A DNA stretch of 64,000 nt from Paenarthrobacter aurescens (GCF_025421775.1 NZ_JAOEFX010000010.1:168988-232987); one strand, 5' to 3'. Positions 35,350-44,308 are shown, counted from the stretch's first letter. The notes: generated by a model not told the origin, from the letters alone. Made by a program: numbers and translations.

Positions 35350-36003
35350 CTAGAAGCCTTCCGGCTGCCACTCACCGGTCACCAGGTAGGTAACCTTGCG
35401 GGCAACCGAGACGCCGTGGTCGGCGAAGCGTTCGAAGTAGCGGCTGGCAAGGGCGACGTCCACCGTGGTGGAAGGGCTCTCGCTCCACTCGGGGGAAGCG
35501 ATGGCCTTGAAGACGCTGAGGTGGAGGTCGTCCACAGCGATGTTGATCTTGAGGATGTCGCGGGCAACCTCAAGGTCGCGGGTCTCCAGGAGCTCGATGA
35601 CCTTGGCGGTGATCTCGATGTCGTGCTGGGCCATGGCCTTGAAGGTCTGGGTCAGCGAAGCGGGGATAACGGTGGCCGGGTAGCGGAGGCGTGCCAGCTG
35701 GGCCACGTGGCGGGCGAGGTCACCCATGCGTTCCAGCGACGCACTCATGCGCAGCGAACCTACAATCATGCGGAGGTCGCTCGCGACAGGGCCCTGCAAG
35801 GCAAGGATGTCGATGGCGCGCTCGTCGAGGCTGTTCTGCAGGAAGTCGATGCGGGCGTCCGCCGCGATGACGTCCTGGGCAAGATCCACGTCGGCGCCTT
35901 CGAAGGATGTTGTGGCCTTCGTGATTGCTTCGTGAACCAGCTTGGAGATCTCGATGAGGTCGTCACCTACCTGGGTGAGCTCCTCCTGAAAAACCTTGCG
36001 CAC
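35350..36003 (-). CDS. phoU: Phosphate-signalling protein PhoU
   Basis: 217 residues forming two similar three-helix halves, each carrying the PhoU signature: SASLERMGDLARHVAQLAR in the first and YFERFADHGVSVARKV in the second. PhoU links the phosphate transporter to the sensor kinase and dampens the phosphate-starvation response. GTG 36003 has AAAGGA about 9 nt upstream and gives the standard length; the frame upstream is shadow sequence. The divergent senX3 and the PHO-like boxes between them support the role. Confidence 0.93.
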   Translation of the reverse strand: MRKVFQEELTQVGDDLIEISKLVHEAITKATTSFEGADVDLAQDVIAADARIDFLQNSLDERAIDILALQGPVASDLRMIVGSLRMSASLERMGDLARHVAQLARLRYPATVIPASLTQTFKAMAQHDIEITAKVIELLETRDLEVARDILKINIAVDDLHLSVFKAIASPEWSESPSTTVDVALASRYFERFADHGVSVARKVTYLVTGEWQPEGF

Positions 36004-36090
36004 TAAGGCGTCCTTTCCTTGGAAATCCCGTTCCCATGGTGGGGGGCGGATTTCAAAACCATTGGCAGTCCAACCAGTAACTGTGTCAGG

Positions 36091-36134
36091 ACCCAGTGAA
36101 CTGTTCGGCACCTTTAGATGAACGTTAGTTGAAC
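36091..36134 (-). promoter_or_regulatory. Four contiguous 11-nt PHO-box-like units
   Basis: On the minus strand the units are GTTCAACTAAC (36134-36124), GTTCATCTAAA (36123-36113), a degenerate GGTGCCGAACA, and GTTCACTGGGT (36101-36091). The 11-nt period and GTTCA core match the direct-repeat units bound by actinobacterial PhoP/RegX3-type regulators. They lie between phoU and senX3. Confidence 0.7.
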
Positions 36135-36181
36135 CGTCGCTGTTTGGCGCCGGATCAATGCTTGGCCGTGTTTCCACAGCA

Positions 36182-36187
36182 TAAGCT
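36182..36187 (+). promoter_or_regulatory. -10 box of a leaderless senX3 transcript (TAAGCT)
   Basis: TAAGCT ends 6 nt before the GTG start at 36194; no Shine-Dalgarno is present. Confidence 0.55.
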
Positions 36188-36193
36188 GGACAC

Positions 36194-37507
36194 GTGGATC
36201 CATTGCTCATAGGTGTCGTCGCTGGCCTCGTAGGCCTGTCGTTGGGCGTCTTTGGCATGCTCGCTTTCAGGATCAGCGAGCGGCAGCGCAGCATCGTAGA
36301 CCTGGATGTCACTGAACCCGTGCTCCCGGAAGGCGCAGCGGAAGTGCTTGCCGTCGTCGGGCGCGCGTTCGTTGTGGTGGACGCGGTCGACGGCGTGGTC
36401 CGTGCAAGTCCCGGGGCGTATGCGTATGGCCTGGTCCGTGGCCACACGGTGGTGCACAAGCAGCTCCTGGACATGACAGCCAAGGTCCGCCGCGATGGCG
36501 TGATCCTGGAAGAACAGTACGAACTCCCGCGCGGCCCGCTGGGCAAGGGCACCATCGTGGTCCAGGTCCGGGCGGCAATGCTTGGCTGGGAATACATCGT
36601 GCTCCTGGCGGACGACCGCACCGAGATCACCCGTACCGAGGAGATCCGCAACGACTTCGTGGCCAACGTCTCGCACGAACTCAAGACACCCGTAGGCGCC
36701 ATCTCACTTCTGGCCGAGGCACTCGAAGCCTCGCCTGATGACGAGGAAGCAGTGCGCCGGTTTGCCAAGCGCATGCACAAGGAGTCCGGCCGGCTCGCCG
36801 CCTTGGTCCAGGACATCATTGAACTCTCCCGCCTGCAGGGCGCCAACGTTGCCCAACAGGGTCACGCCGTGGACATCAACACCGTGATCACCGAAGCAGT
36901 GGATCGATCTCAGCTGCCGGCGGAAAGCAAGAACATCCAGATTGTGGTGGGTGGCCACTCGGACTCATTGGTGTTCGGGGACCGTGACTTGCTGGTGACC
37001 GCCCTGCGCAACCTGATCGACAACGCCATTCGCTATTCGCCGGAGAATACCCGCGTGGGCGTCGGGATCCGCACCAGGGAGGGCGTCGTCGCCATCTCCG
37101 TCACGGACCAAGGCGAGGGGCTGACCCCCGAGGACCAGGAACGGGTGTTTGAACGCTTCTACCGCGTTGACGCTGCGCGTTCCCGGCACACGGGCGGAAC
37201 AGGCCTTGGCTTGAGCATCGTCAAGCACGTTGTCTCCAACCACGGCGGCGAGGTGACCGTATGGTCCCAGCCCGGCCAAGGGTCCACGTTCACCATCCGC
37301 TTGCCGGAGATGGAAGGCCAGGACGACGACGCCGGCCTGCCGGCTCCAGCCGCATCGGCAGCAGCGTCTCCCAAACTTCCGGCGGCTGCTGCCGCCGTCG
37401 AGCCCCGGCACGCGGGTCAACAACTTCCTCCCGCAAGCCAACAACCTCAGCATGCGAGACAACAAGGGGGCGCCAGCGGCGCCCAAGAGCAAGGAGCCAG
37501 CGCTTGA
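36194..37507 (+). CDS. senX3: Phosphate-sensing histidine kinase SenX3
   Basis: 437 residues. One N-terminal membrane segment (4-25) is followed by a PAS-like region, then the H-box FVANVSHELKTPVG with His161, the N-box NLIDNAIRYSPENT, and G-boxes in DQGEGL and GGTGLGLSIVKH. The single N-terminal membrane anchor and PAS match SenX3/PhoR of actinobacteria. A low-complexity Ala/Gln-rich tail (about 375-437) is unusual. Its TGA overlaps the regX3 TTG start. Confidence 0.92.
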   Translation: MDPLLIGVVAGLVGLSLGVFGMLAFRISERQRSIVDLDVTEPVLPEGAAEVLAVVGRAFVVVDAVDGVVRASPGAYAYGLVRGHTVVHKQLLDMTAKVRRDGVILEEQYELPRGPLGKGTIVVQVRAAMLGWEYIVLLADDRTEITRTEEIRNDFVANVSHELKTPVGAISLLAEALEASPDDEEAVRRFAKRMHKESGRLAALVQDIIELSRLQGANVAQQGHAVDINTVITEAVDRSQLPAESKNIQIVVGGHSDSLVFGDRDLLVTALRNLIDNAIRYSPENTRVGVGIRTREGVVAISVTDQGEGLTPEDQERVFERFYRVDAARSRHTGGTGLGLSIVKHVVSNHGGEVTVWSQPGQGSTFTIRLPEMEGQDDDAGLPAPAASAAASPKLPAAAAAVEPRHAGQQLPPASQQPQHARQQGGASGAQEQGASA

Positions 37508-38184
37508 GCCGGATTTTGATTGTGGAGGACGAAGAGTCCTTCAGCGACCCCCTGTCCTATCTTCTGGGCAAGGAAGGGTTCGACGTCGAGGTAGTGGACA
37601 ACGGCAGTGATGCCTTGGTGGAGTTTGACCGCAACGGTGCCGACCTCGTTCTCCTGGATCTTCAGCTGCCGGGAACACCGGGGACGGAAGTCTGCCGTCA
37701 GCTACGCCAGCGCTCCAGCGTGCCTGTCATTATGTTGACGGCCAAGGACTCGGAGATCGATAAGGTGGTCGGCCTGGAGCTGGGCGCCGACGATTACGTC
37801 ACCAAGCCCTATTCTTCCCGGGAGCTTGTGGCCCGTGTCCGTGCAGTTCTCCGCCGCCAGGGGGAACCGGAAGAACTCATCACGTCCACGGTGCAGGCCG
37901 GTCCGGTCCGCATGGACATCGAGCGCCACGTCGTGAGCGTCAATGGCGAGCAGGTTTCGCTGCCGCTGAAGGAGTTCGAACTGCTGGAGATGCTGCTCCG
38001 CAACTCAGGCCGTGTCCTGACCCGCGGGCAGCTGATCGACCGTGTGTGGGGTTCCGACTATGTGGGCGACACCAAGACACTGGACGTCCACGTGAAGCGT
38101 CTCCGCAGCAAGATCGAGCCGGATCCCTCTGCACCCCGCTATCTGGTCACGGTGCGCGGCTTGGGCTACAAGTTCGAACCGTAA
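37504..38184 (+). CDS. regX3: Response regulator RegX3
   Basis: 226 residues of the OmpR/PhoB type. The receiver domain has acidic pocket residues in LIVEDEES, phospho-acceptor Asp52 in LVLLDLQLPG and Lys in TKPYSSREL; the winged helix (about 130-224) ends in LDVHVKRLRSKIEPDP and VRGLGYKFEP. It is translated from a TTG overlapping the senX3 stop. It probably binds the GTTCA repeats at 36091-36134. Confidence 0.93.
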   Translation: MSRILIVEDEESFSDPLSYLLGKEGFDVEVVDNGSDALVEFDRNGADLVLLDLQLPGTPGTEVCRQLRQRSSVPVIMLTAKDSEIDKVVGLELGADDYVTKPYSSRELVARVRAVLRRQGEPEELITSTVQAGPVRMDIERHVVSVNGEQVSLPLKEFELLEMLLRNSGRVLTRGQLIDRVWGSDYVGDTKTLDVHVKRLRSKIEPDPSAPRYLVTVRGLGYKFEP

Positions 38185-38198
38185 AGCGTCAGCCACAC

Positions 38199-38241
38199 AA
38201 AGGAAGGGCCCAGTTCACGTGAACTGGGCCCTTCCTTTGTT
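38199..38241. terminator. Bidirectional terminator between regX3 and the lpqE-like gene
   Basis: AAGGAAGGGCCCAGTTCAC is followed directly by its exact complement GTGAACTGGGCCCTTCCTT and T-rich sequence. It serves both convergent genes. Confidence 0.9.
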
Positions 38242-38265
38242 GTAAATCTTGGAGTGTGCTGACCA

Positions 38266-38823
38266 CTAGTGTCCGGCGGCAGGAGCCTCCGAGGACGTAG
38301 CGGTGGATGTCGACGTCGGCGTTGCCGTCGGGGTCGGCGTGGAGGGCAGGTACTTGGCGTACTCGGGGAGCGTGCCATCAACCACTGGAACGTTGACCGT
38401 GGCTGAGTCCGATCCGCTGCGGATGGTGACCGGGGTCAGTCCACCCGGGATAACACCCGCGGTGCTGAGAATCGCAGCGTCCGCGGTGTCGTTCAAGTAC
38501 GTCTCCGAGTTGGCCTTGACCGGGATCTCGGTCTGCGCGCCGTTTGCGCCGCTTATGGTGAGGGTGGCGTCGCTGTCGGACTGGTTGAACACGGCACCGA
38601 TGACACGGCCGGGCTCGTTCTCGCCTGAGGCGACGATCAGGATGTTGCGCAACTGCAGCTGTCCGAGATCAGCTTTGATCCCGTCCGATGCCGAGTACTG
38701 GTGGGTAGTCTGCTGGGCGTTGACGAAACCACACCCGGTGACGGACAGAAGACCGACGCCGATTGCAGCCGCCGCAATTGCCAGCTTGCCGCGCTGGACA
38801 GGGTTCATCGCAGTATTGCGCAC
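38266..38823 (-). CDS. LpqE-like lipoprotein
   Basis: 185 residues with signal peptide and lipobox SVTGC (Cys31). The mature part has LRNILIVASGENEPGRVIGA and paired beta-strand motifs, then a Thr/Pro/Ser-rich C-terminal tail (about 150-180). The position next to carD-ispD-ispF-cysS mirrors mycobacterial lpqE (Rv3584). Copper-chaperone-like PCuAC proteins are distant relatives, but the Met/His copper ligands are not evident here. The GTG start at 38823 follows GAGGAG; ATG 38808 is an alternative. Confidence 0.7.
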   Translation of the reverse strand: MRNTAMNPVQRGKLAIAAAAIGVGLLSVTGCGFVNAQQTTHQYSASDGIKADLGQLQLRNILIVASGENEPGRVIGAVFNQSDSDATLTISGANGAQTEIPVKANSETYLNDTADAAILSTAGVIPGGLTPVTIRSGSDSATVNVPVVDGTLPEYAKYLPSTPTPTATPTSTSTATSSEAPAAGH

Positions 38824-39101
38824 GACACCTACTCCTCAAGAGTCATTGGAACACTTTTCAGCCATAGCCTATCGGCAAACGGTCCAAAAGAAGGATTCGG
38901 GAGGGCTTTGTGGCGGAGTCCACTGACAAGATTTGCCTGCCAGGTTGCTTGCTCCAAGCATCTTTCCCCGGTTTCGTCAAGAGGTTGGAGGAAGTCGTTT
39001 AAGGCCTTATTCCCTTTATTGGCGCGGCAGGAGGGCCTGCGCGATGCCAGTCGTATGCCTTAATCGTGATAGACTAATCTGCGGGAAAGGGGAAAGTCCA
39101 C

Positions 39102-39584
39102 ATGGTTTTTGAGGTCGGCGAGACAGTAGTTTACCCTCACCACGGTGCAGCAAAAATTGAGGAAATCAAGATGCGCACCATCAAGGGCGAAGAGAAGATG
39201 TATCTCAAGCTCAAGGTGGCTCAGGGTGATCTGACCATTGAAGTTCCAGCAGAGAACGTTGACCTTGTTGGGGTCCGGGACGTAGTGGGCAAAGAAGGTT
39301 TGGAGCACGTTTTTGACGTTCTCCGCGCCGAGTTCACTGAAGAGCCTACCAACTGGTCACGTCGTTACAAGGCGAACCTGGAGAAGCTTGCTTCGGGCGA
39401 TGTCATCAAGGTGGCGGAGGTCGTTCGCGATCTTTGGCGTCGTGATCACGATCGCGGCCTTTCCGCAGGCGAGAAGCGGATGCTGGCCAAGGCGCGGCAG
39501 ATTCTGATTTCAGAACTGGCCCTGGCTGAGAAGACAGACGAAGAGAAGGCTGCAAGCGTTCTCGACGAGGTCTTGGCTTCCTAA
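39102..39584 (+). CDS. carD: CarD-family RNA polymerase-binding regulator
   Basis: 160 residues. The N-terminal Tudor-like RNAP-interacting domain (FEVGETVVYPHHGAAKIEEI) is followed by a helical DNA-binding domain with WSRRYKANLEKLASGD and the conserved Trp in DLWRRDHDRGLSAGE. CarD stabilises open complexes at rRNA and other promoters; the rRNA promoters at the end of this window are likely targets. GGGAAAGG lies upstream of the ATG. TAGACT and TAATCT at 39070-39080 are possible -10 boxes. Confidence 0.95.
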   Translation: MVFEVGETVVYPHHGAAKIEEIKMRTIKGEEKMYLKLKVAQGDLTIEVPAENVDLVGVRDVVGKEGLEHVFDVLRAEFTEEPTNWSRRYKANLEKLASGDVIKVAEVVRDLWRRDHDRGLSAGEKRMLAKARQILISELALAEKTDEEKAASVLDEVLAS

Positions 39585-39591
39585 GAATTGA

Positions 39592-39630
39592 GCCCCGGTG
39601 GTGCGAAAGCGCCGCCGGGTTTCTTTTTGC
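39592..39630 (+). terminator. carD terminator
   Basis: CCCGGTGGTGC pairs with GCGCCGCCGGG around a GAAA tetraloop, followed by TTTCTTTTT. Confidence 0.9.
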
Positions 39631-39692
39631 CCAAATGCACCCGGAGTAGCGAGGCACTACCCGGCATGTGGGTATTCCACGCACATTCCGCA

Positions 39693-39698
39693 TAACCT
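39693..39698 (+). promoter_or_regulatory. -10 box of a leaderless ispD transcript (TAACCT)
   Basis: TAACCT ends 7 nt before the ispD ATG at 39706. Confidence 0.5.
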
Positions 39699-39705
39699 TG
39701 GGCGC

Positions 39706-40488
39706 ATGAGTACTCCTTCCAAGCGCGCCGTCACGGCCGTGATCGTGGTTGCCGCCGGATCCGGTGAACGTCTCGGCTACGGCATGCCCAAAGCCCGGGT
39801 TCCACTCGGCGGCGAAGCCATCCTGATGCACGCCCTCCGTGGGGTGATTGCGGCCGACGTCGCCCGCCAGATCTGCATCGCCGTGCCCAAAGGGGATACG
39901 GAGCTCCGCGAACTGATCGCCGAATTCACCATCGACCTTGTGGACGGAGGCCCCGAGATCTCAGTGGTCGACGGCGGATCCTCCCGCGCGGATTCCGTCC
40001 GCGCTGCTTTGGCTGCCTTGGAGGACGGAACCGAATTCGTACTCGTCCACGATGCTGCCCGCGCACTGGCCCCTGAGCGCGTGTTCCAACGCGTGGCCGA
40101 CGCCCTGGCCTCCGGCGCGAAAGCGGTCATCCCCGCCATGCCGGTAGTCGACACGATCAAGACTGTTGCCGAGACCACGGGCACGGATTCGTCCATAGCC
40201 CCGGAGGTGGTCACTGGGACAGCGCCGCGTGAACAGCTCAGGGCTGTTCAGACCCCCCAAGGCTTCGAGCTGGTTACGTTGCGCCGCGCACACGAAGCCG
40301 CCGGACTTTTCGATGACAAGCAAGCCGCAGCCGTAACCGATGACGCCATGCTGGTGGAACTCCTTGGTGTTCCGGTCCACGCCGTCCGCGGGGCCAGCCA
40401 GTCCCTCAAGATCACCACTCCGTTGGATCTCATCATTGCTGAAGGGCTCCTGGAAGGCCCGCTGGGTATTCGGTGGGTGGAAGGCTGA
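39706..40488 (+). CDS. ispD: 2-C-methyl-D-erythritol 4-phosphate cytidylyltransferase
   Basis: 260 residues. The CTP-binding VVAAGSGERLGYGMPKA motif, VDGGSSRADSVRAAL, FVLVHDAARAL and the IKTVAET region are those of IspD, third enzyme of the MEP isoprenoid pathway. ATG 39706 gives the conserved N-terminus and follows a TAACCT box. Its stop overlaps the ispF start (TGATG). Confidence 0.93.
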   Translation: MSTPSKRAVTAVIVVAAGSGERLGYGMPKARVPLGGEAILMHALRGVIAADVARQICIAVPKGDTELRELIAEFTIDLVDGGPEISVVDGGSSRADSVRAALAALEDGTEFVLVHDAARALAPERVFQRVADALASGAKAVIPAMPVVDTIKTVAETTGTDSSIAPEVVTGTAPREQLRAVQTPQGFELVTLRRAHEAAGLFDDKQAAAVTDDAMLVELLGVPVHAVRGASQSLKITTPLDLIIAEGLLEGPLGIRWVEG

Positions 40489-41048
40489 TGACCCACAACC
40501 CCGCGAACATGGTCCTGCCCCGGAGCGGCATAGGCATCGACGTGCACGCATTCGCCCCGGAAGACGACCCCCAGCCGCTCTGGTTGGGTGGGCTTTTCTG
40601 GGAAGGCGAACAGGGACTTTCAGGCCATTCCGACGGCGACTGCGTCGCCCACGCGGCTGCCGACGCTCTCTTCTCCGCGTGCGGTATCGGTGACTTGGGC
40701 ACCCATTTCGGCACGGACCGTCCCGAGTTCGCAGGTGCCTCGGGAGTCAAGCTCCTTGGCGAAGCAGCACGCATTGTGCGAGCGGCAGGATTCGAGATCG
40801 GCAACGTCGCGGTGCAGTTCGTCGCCAACCGTCCCAAGTTCGGTCCGCGCAGGGAAGAATCCCAGCGGGTCCTGAGTGATGCCGCGGGTGCCCCAGTGAG
40901 CGTCACAGCCACCACCAGCGACGGGCTGGGCTTCACGGGCCGCGGCGAAGGTATTTCCGCTGTTGCCACCGCCCTGGTGTATCCGCTCGCCGGACACGAA
41001 GCGGCGGCATCCGGGCCCGGCCCCGCGAAAGGAGCGCCACATGGTTAA
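40488..41048 (+). CDS. ispF: 2-C-methyl-D-erythritol 2,4-cyclodiphosphate synthase
   Basis: 186 residues. Zinc ligands occur in GIGIDVHAF and LSGHSDGDCVAHA, and the GDLGTHFG and GLGFTGRGEGI motifs define IspF, which cyclises CDP-ME-2-phosphate in the MEP pathway. It overlaps ispD by one base of the TGATG junction, with GGAAGG upstream, and overlaps the following lipoprotein gene by 8 nt, so the three genes form an operon. Confidence 0.93.
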   Translation: MTHNPANMVLPRSGIGIDVHAFAPEDDPQPLWLGGLFWEGEQGLSGHSDGDCVAHAAADALFSACGIGDLGTHFGTDRPEFAGASGVKLLGEAARIVRAAGFEIGNVAVQFVANRPKFGPRREESQRVLSDAAGAPVSVTATTSDGLGFTGRGEGISAVATALVYPLAGHEAAASGPGPAKGAPHG

Positions 41049-41394
41049 GCCGGGCGCCGGCGTCGTGCGTTCCGTTGTACTGTCCGCAGGCCTGGCCGCA
41101 TCGCTCTTGCTCACCGGTTGCGCGGCGACGCCGAAGATGGACGTGGCGGCCAGCTGCGAGTTCCTGAACAAGGACACGTTCAAGCCCGACGGGAACCAGC
41201 AACAGCAGTCCAAACAGATCGCTGCGCACTATCACGAGATCGCGGACAAACTGGCTCCGGAGATCGGAAACCCCATCAAGGAGATGGCCGCGATCATGGA
41301 CGAAGCCGCGGCTTCATCGCTCGGCGCAGCCACCCAGGACCAGCAAGAGAAGCTCAAGGTGCAGTTCAACAAGATTGGCGAATATTGCAAGTAG
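41041..41394 (+). CDS. Small lipoprotein in the isp operon
   Basis: 117 residues with signal peptide and lipobox LLTGC (Cys27), then a mostly helical mature domain with two further cysteines (ASCEF and EYCK). No named family recognised. Its ATG overlaps the ispF stop by 8 nt and GAAAGGAG lies upstream. Confidence 0.7.
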   Translation: MVKPGAGVVRSVVLSAGLAASLLLTGCAATPKMDVAASCEFLNKDTFKPDGNQQQQSKQIAAHYHEIADKLAPEIGNPIKEMAAIMDEAAASSLGAATQDQQEKLKVQFNKIGEYCK

Positions 41395-41417
41395 GCGGGT
41401 CGCACCGCGTCATCGGC

Positions 41418-41423
41418 TAATCT
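41418..41423 (+). promoter_or_regulatory. -10 box of a leaderless cysS transcript (TAATCT)
   Basis: TAATCT ends 6 nt before the GTG at 41430. GGAG between them could instead be a very close ribosome site, so both modes are possible. Confidence 0.5.
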
Positions 41424-41429
41424 GGAGCG

Positions 41430-42884
41430 GTGACCCTGCGCTTCTATGACACCGCCTCCGCCGAAGTCCGCGACTTCGTTCCCCTCGAAGACGGCAAGGC
41501 CAGCGTCTACTACTGCGGGGCCACTGTCCAAGGAATGCCGCACGTGGGCCACGTCAGGTCGGCCATTGCTTTCGACCAACTGACGCGCTGGCTCGAGTTC
41601 CGTGGCCTCCGGGTTACCGTGGTGCGCAACGTCACGGACATCGACGACAAGATCCTGGCCAAGTCCGCGCAGTCGTTCGGGCCGGACTGGGACGCCGAAC
41701 CGTCGGCACGCCAAGCCGAAGAGTGGTGGGCCCTGGCGTACCGCTACGAGCAGGAATTCGAGAACGCCTACGAAACCCTCGGCGTCCAACGGCCCACCTA
41801 TGAGCCGCGGGCTACCGGCCATATTCCGGAAATGCACGCGCTCATCCAGCGCCTCATCGACCGCGGCCACGCCTACCCCGCCCCGGACGAATCCGGCGAC
41901 GTCTACTTCGACGTGCGTTCGTGGAGCAAGTACGGCTCGCTGACGCGGCAGAATATTGATGACATGCAGGGAGCGCCCGACGCGGACCCGCGGGGCAAGC
42001 GTGATCCCCGCGACTTCGCGCTGTGGAAGGGTTTCAAAGACGGCGAGCCCGTCACCGCGAAGTGGGAGTCCCCCTGGGGTGCCGGACGTCCCGGCTGGCA
42101 CCTCGAATGCTCCGCCATGGTCACCAAGTACCTGGGCCCGCGCTTCGATATCCACGGTGGGGGACTGGATCTTCGCTTCCCGCACCACGAGAACGAGATG
42201 GCCCAGTCCCAGGCTGCCGGCGACGAGTTCGCCAACTTCTGGATGCACAACGGCATGGTCACCTTCGAGGGCGAAAAGATGTCCAAGTCCATCGGCAACA
42301 CGGTGAGCCCCGCCGAGATGCTTGAACTCGCATCACCCCGCGTGGTCCGCTACTACCTGGGCCAAGCACACTACCGCTCCATCCTGGACTACCGTCCCAC
42401 CTCGCTGCAGGAGGCCGCTGCCGCCGTCGAGCGTATTGACGGTTTCATCCACAAGGCATCCGCCAAGGCGGGAATGGACGCCGCAGGCGTTTCGCCGCAG
42501 GCCAACATGCCGGCTGCTTTCATTGCTGCCATGGACGACGACCTCAATGTCCCGCAAGCGTTGGGCGTGCTGCACGAGACCGTCCGCGCGGGCAACACCG
42601 CGCTGGCCTCGGGCGACATGGAAGCGGCGAAGGCGGCCCTCTACAGCGTGCTCTCCATGACGGAAGTACTCGGCCTGGATTCGGTGAAACGCCCGGAAGC
42701 CGTGCAAGGACGTGAGCATGCCGCTCTGGAAGTCCTGATCGAAGCCCAGCTCGAAGCCCGTGCTGCCGCCAGGGCCAACAAGGACTGGGCAGCATCCGAC
42801 GCGATCCGCGACACGCTCGCGGCCGCGGGTGTGGTGGTCGAAGATGGTGCGGACGGCGCCACGTGGAGCCTCAAACGCGACTGA
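41430..42884 (+). CDS. cysS: Cysteinyl-tRNA synthetase
   Basis: 484 residues. The first zinc cysteine is in YYCGATVQ, the HIGH-type motif is GMPHVGHVRS, the zinc-binding WHLECSAM and HHENEMAQS follow, and KMSKS lies in GEKMSKSIGN. It charges tRNA-Cys. The GTG start is fixed by both the -10 spacing and the family N-terminus. Confidence 0.95.
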   Translation: MTLRFYDTASAEVRDFVPLEDGKASVYYCGATVQGMPHVGHVRSAIAFDQLTRWLEFRGLRVTVVRNVTDIDDKILAKSAQSFGPDWDAEPSARQAEEWWALAYRYEQEFENAYETLGVQRPTYEPRATGHIPEMHALIQRLIDRGHAYPAPDESGDVYFDVRSWSKYGSLTRQNIDDMQGAPDADPRGKRDPRDFALWKGFKDGEPVTAKWESPWGAGRPGWHLECSAMVTKYLGPRFDIHGGGLDLRFPHHENEMAQSQAAGDEFANFWMHNGMVTFEGEKMSKSIGNTVSPAEMLELASPRVVRYYLGQAHYRSILDYRPTSLQEAAAAVERIDGFIHKASAKAGMDAAGVSPQANMPAAFIAAMDDDLNVPQALGVLHETVRAGNTALASGDMEAAKAALYSVLSMTEVLGLDSVKRPEAVQGREHAALEVLIEAQLEARAAARANKDWAASDAIRDTLAAAGVVVEDGADGATWSLKRD

Positions 42885-42964
42885 CAAATGGGCGCTGCGG
42901 CCGAATTGCATCGGGTCAGTAGACTTGATTCCAGACTTACTCACAAAATCAAGGATGGAATCTC

Positions 42965-43957
42965 ATGGCCAATAATGGTCGCCGGTCGGTCAAGAACAAG
43001 AAGGGCCCCTCCACCGGAACCGGTGGCCATGGCCGCAAGGCCCTGGAGGGCAAGGGGCCCACGCCCAAGGCGGAGGACCGCACCTACCACAAGGCATACA
43101 AGAACAAGCAGTTGGCGGAGCGCTCTGCTGCCAAGCGCGGCCCGGGCACCCGCCCCGGTGGCGCCGGCGCCCGCTCGGGTCCCAAGGGCCGTGCCACTGA
43201 AGAGCTGGTGACGGGCCGTAACTCCGTCGTCGAAGCCCTTCGCGCCGGCATCCCGGCCAAGGCACTGCATGTCGCCATCCGTATTGAGATGGACGACCGC
43301 GTCAAGGAATCCCTGAAGCTCGCAGCCGAGCGCGGCATCCCGCTGCTCGAAACCGGCAAGGTTGAGCTGGACCGCATGACCGAAGACGCCGTTCACCAGG
43401 GCCTCGTATTGCAGATCCCGCCGTACGAATATGAGGACGCTTACGACCTCGCCGAGGAGACCCTCGCCAAGTGGAAGAAGGGGCACGTCTCCAACGCCCC
43501 CATCTTCGTTGCACTGGACGGCATCACCGACCCCCGCAACCTCGGTGCCATCATCCGCTCCGTATCCGCGTTCAGCGGCCACGGCGTGATCGTGCCCGAG
43601 CGTCGTTCCGTGGGCGTCACGGCGTCCGCCTGGAAGACCAGCGCCGGTGCCGCTGTCCGCGTCCCCGTGGCCCGCGCGTCGAACCTCAACAACGCGCTCA
43701 AGCAGTTCAAGAACATGGGCATTTACGTCCTTGGCTTGGACGGCGACGGTGACGTTTCGCTTCCCGACCTCAGCGTCGCAACGGAACCCGTGTGCATCGT
43801 GGTGGGCTCCGAAGGCAAGGGCCTCAGCAGGCTCGTCCGCGAAAACTGCGACCAGATCGTCTCGATCCCGATCGATTCAGCCATGGAGTCGCTCAATGCA
43901 TCCATGGCCGTCGGTATCTCGCTGTACGAAGTGTCGAGGCAGCGCGCCGCTAAGTAA
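42965..43957 (+). CDS. rlmB: 23S rRNA (guanosine-2'-O)-methyltransferase RlmB-like
   Basis: 330 residues. A basic, Gly/Lys-rich N-terminal extension (about 1-75) precedes the substrate-binding domain (ELVTGRNSVVEAL) and the SpoU/TrmH knot with VALDGITDPRNLGAIIRS, VGSEGKGLSRLVRENCD and SLNASMAVGISLYE. It probably methylates the conserved G of 23S rRNA. AAGGATGG lies upstream of the ATG. Confidence 0.92.
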   Translation: MANNGRRSVKNKKGPSTGTGGHGRKALEGKGPTPKAEDRTYHKAYKNKQLAERSAAKRGPGTRPGGAGARSGPKGRATEELVTGRNSVVEALRAGIPAKALHVAIRIEMDDRVKESLKLAAERGIPLLETGKVELDRMTEDAVHQGLVLQIPPYEYEDAYDLAEETLAKWKKGHVSNAPIFVALDGITDPRNLGAIIRSVSAFSGHGVIVPERRSVGVTASAWKTSAGAAVRVPVARASNLNNALKQFKNMGIYVLGLDGDGDVSLPDLSVATEPVCIVVGSEGKGLSRLVRENCDQIVSIPIDSAMESLNASMAVGISLYEVSRQRAAK

Positions 43958-44116
43958 TCCACGCACAGGGCGGGGGCGCTGTCATCCTCGCTCAGGCGCC
44001 GCAAGCGCCATCCTCCGCATGCTCTCTCGTTCCTCGCTTGGACGCATGCTTCCGGATGGCCCTCGCGGCGCCTTTCGTGCGCCCTGCGCCGTTATTTACA
44101 TGCCTGGTCCACCGAC

Positions 44117-44308
44117 GCTAGCTCACCTCTTGTGGGTTTCTGGCCGACGCTCTCTCACCTTTCGTCGGTTTTCGGCCGATGCTCGCTCACCTCTTGTGGG
44201 TTTCTGGCCGACGCTCTCTCACCTTTCGTCGGTTTTCGGCCGATGCTCGCTCACCTTTCGTCGGTTTTCGGCCGACGCTCTCTCACTTCCGGTCGGCTGG
44301 AATGGCCG
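44117..44308 (+). repeat. Array of six tandem 32-bp repeats
   Basis: Units begin exactly every 32 bp at 44117, 44149, 44181, 44213, 44245 and 44277, each starting GCTnGCTCACC or GCTCTCTCACC. Two alternating variants exist: CTTGTGGGTTTCTGGCC and TTTCGTCGGTTTTCGGCC. The last unit is degenerate. An inverted match, GAGGTGAGAGAGCGTC, lies at 44341-44356. No spacers occur, so it is not CRISPR. The rest of the 43958-44366 gap shows no gene. Confidence 0.9.

Noticed and set aside
36004..36846. N-terminal extension of PhoU by about 280 residues
   Set aside because: It would overlap senX3 in antisense, cross the PHO boxes and exceed the normal PhoU length; GTG 36003 with AAAGGA fits better.
43958..44100. 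Small gene between rlmB and the repeat array
   Set aside because: Only short frames without a ribosome site or recognisable sequence occur here.
44117..44308. Tandem 32-bp repeats as a CRISPR array
   Set aside because: The units are adjacent without unique spacers, and no cas genes are present.
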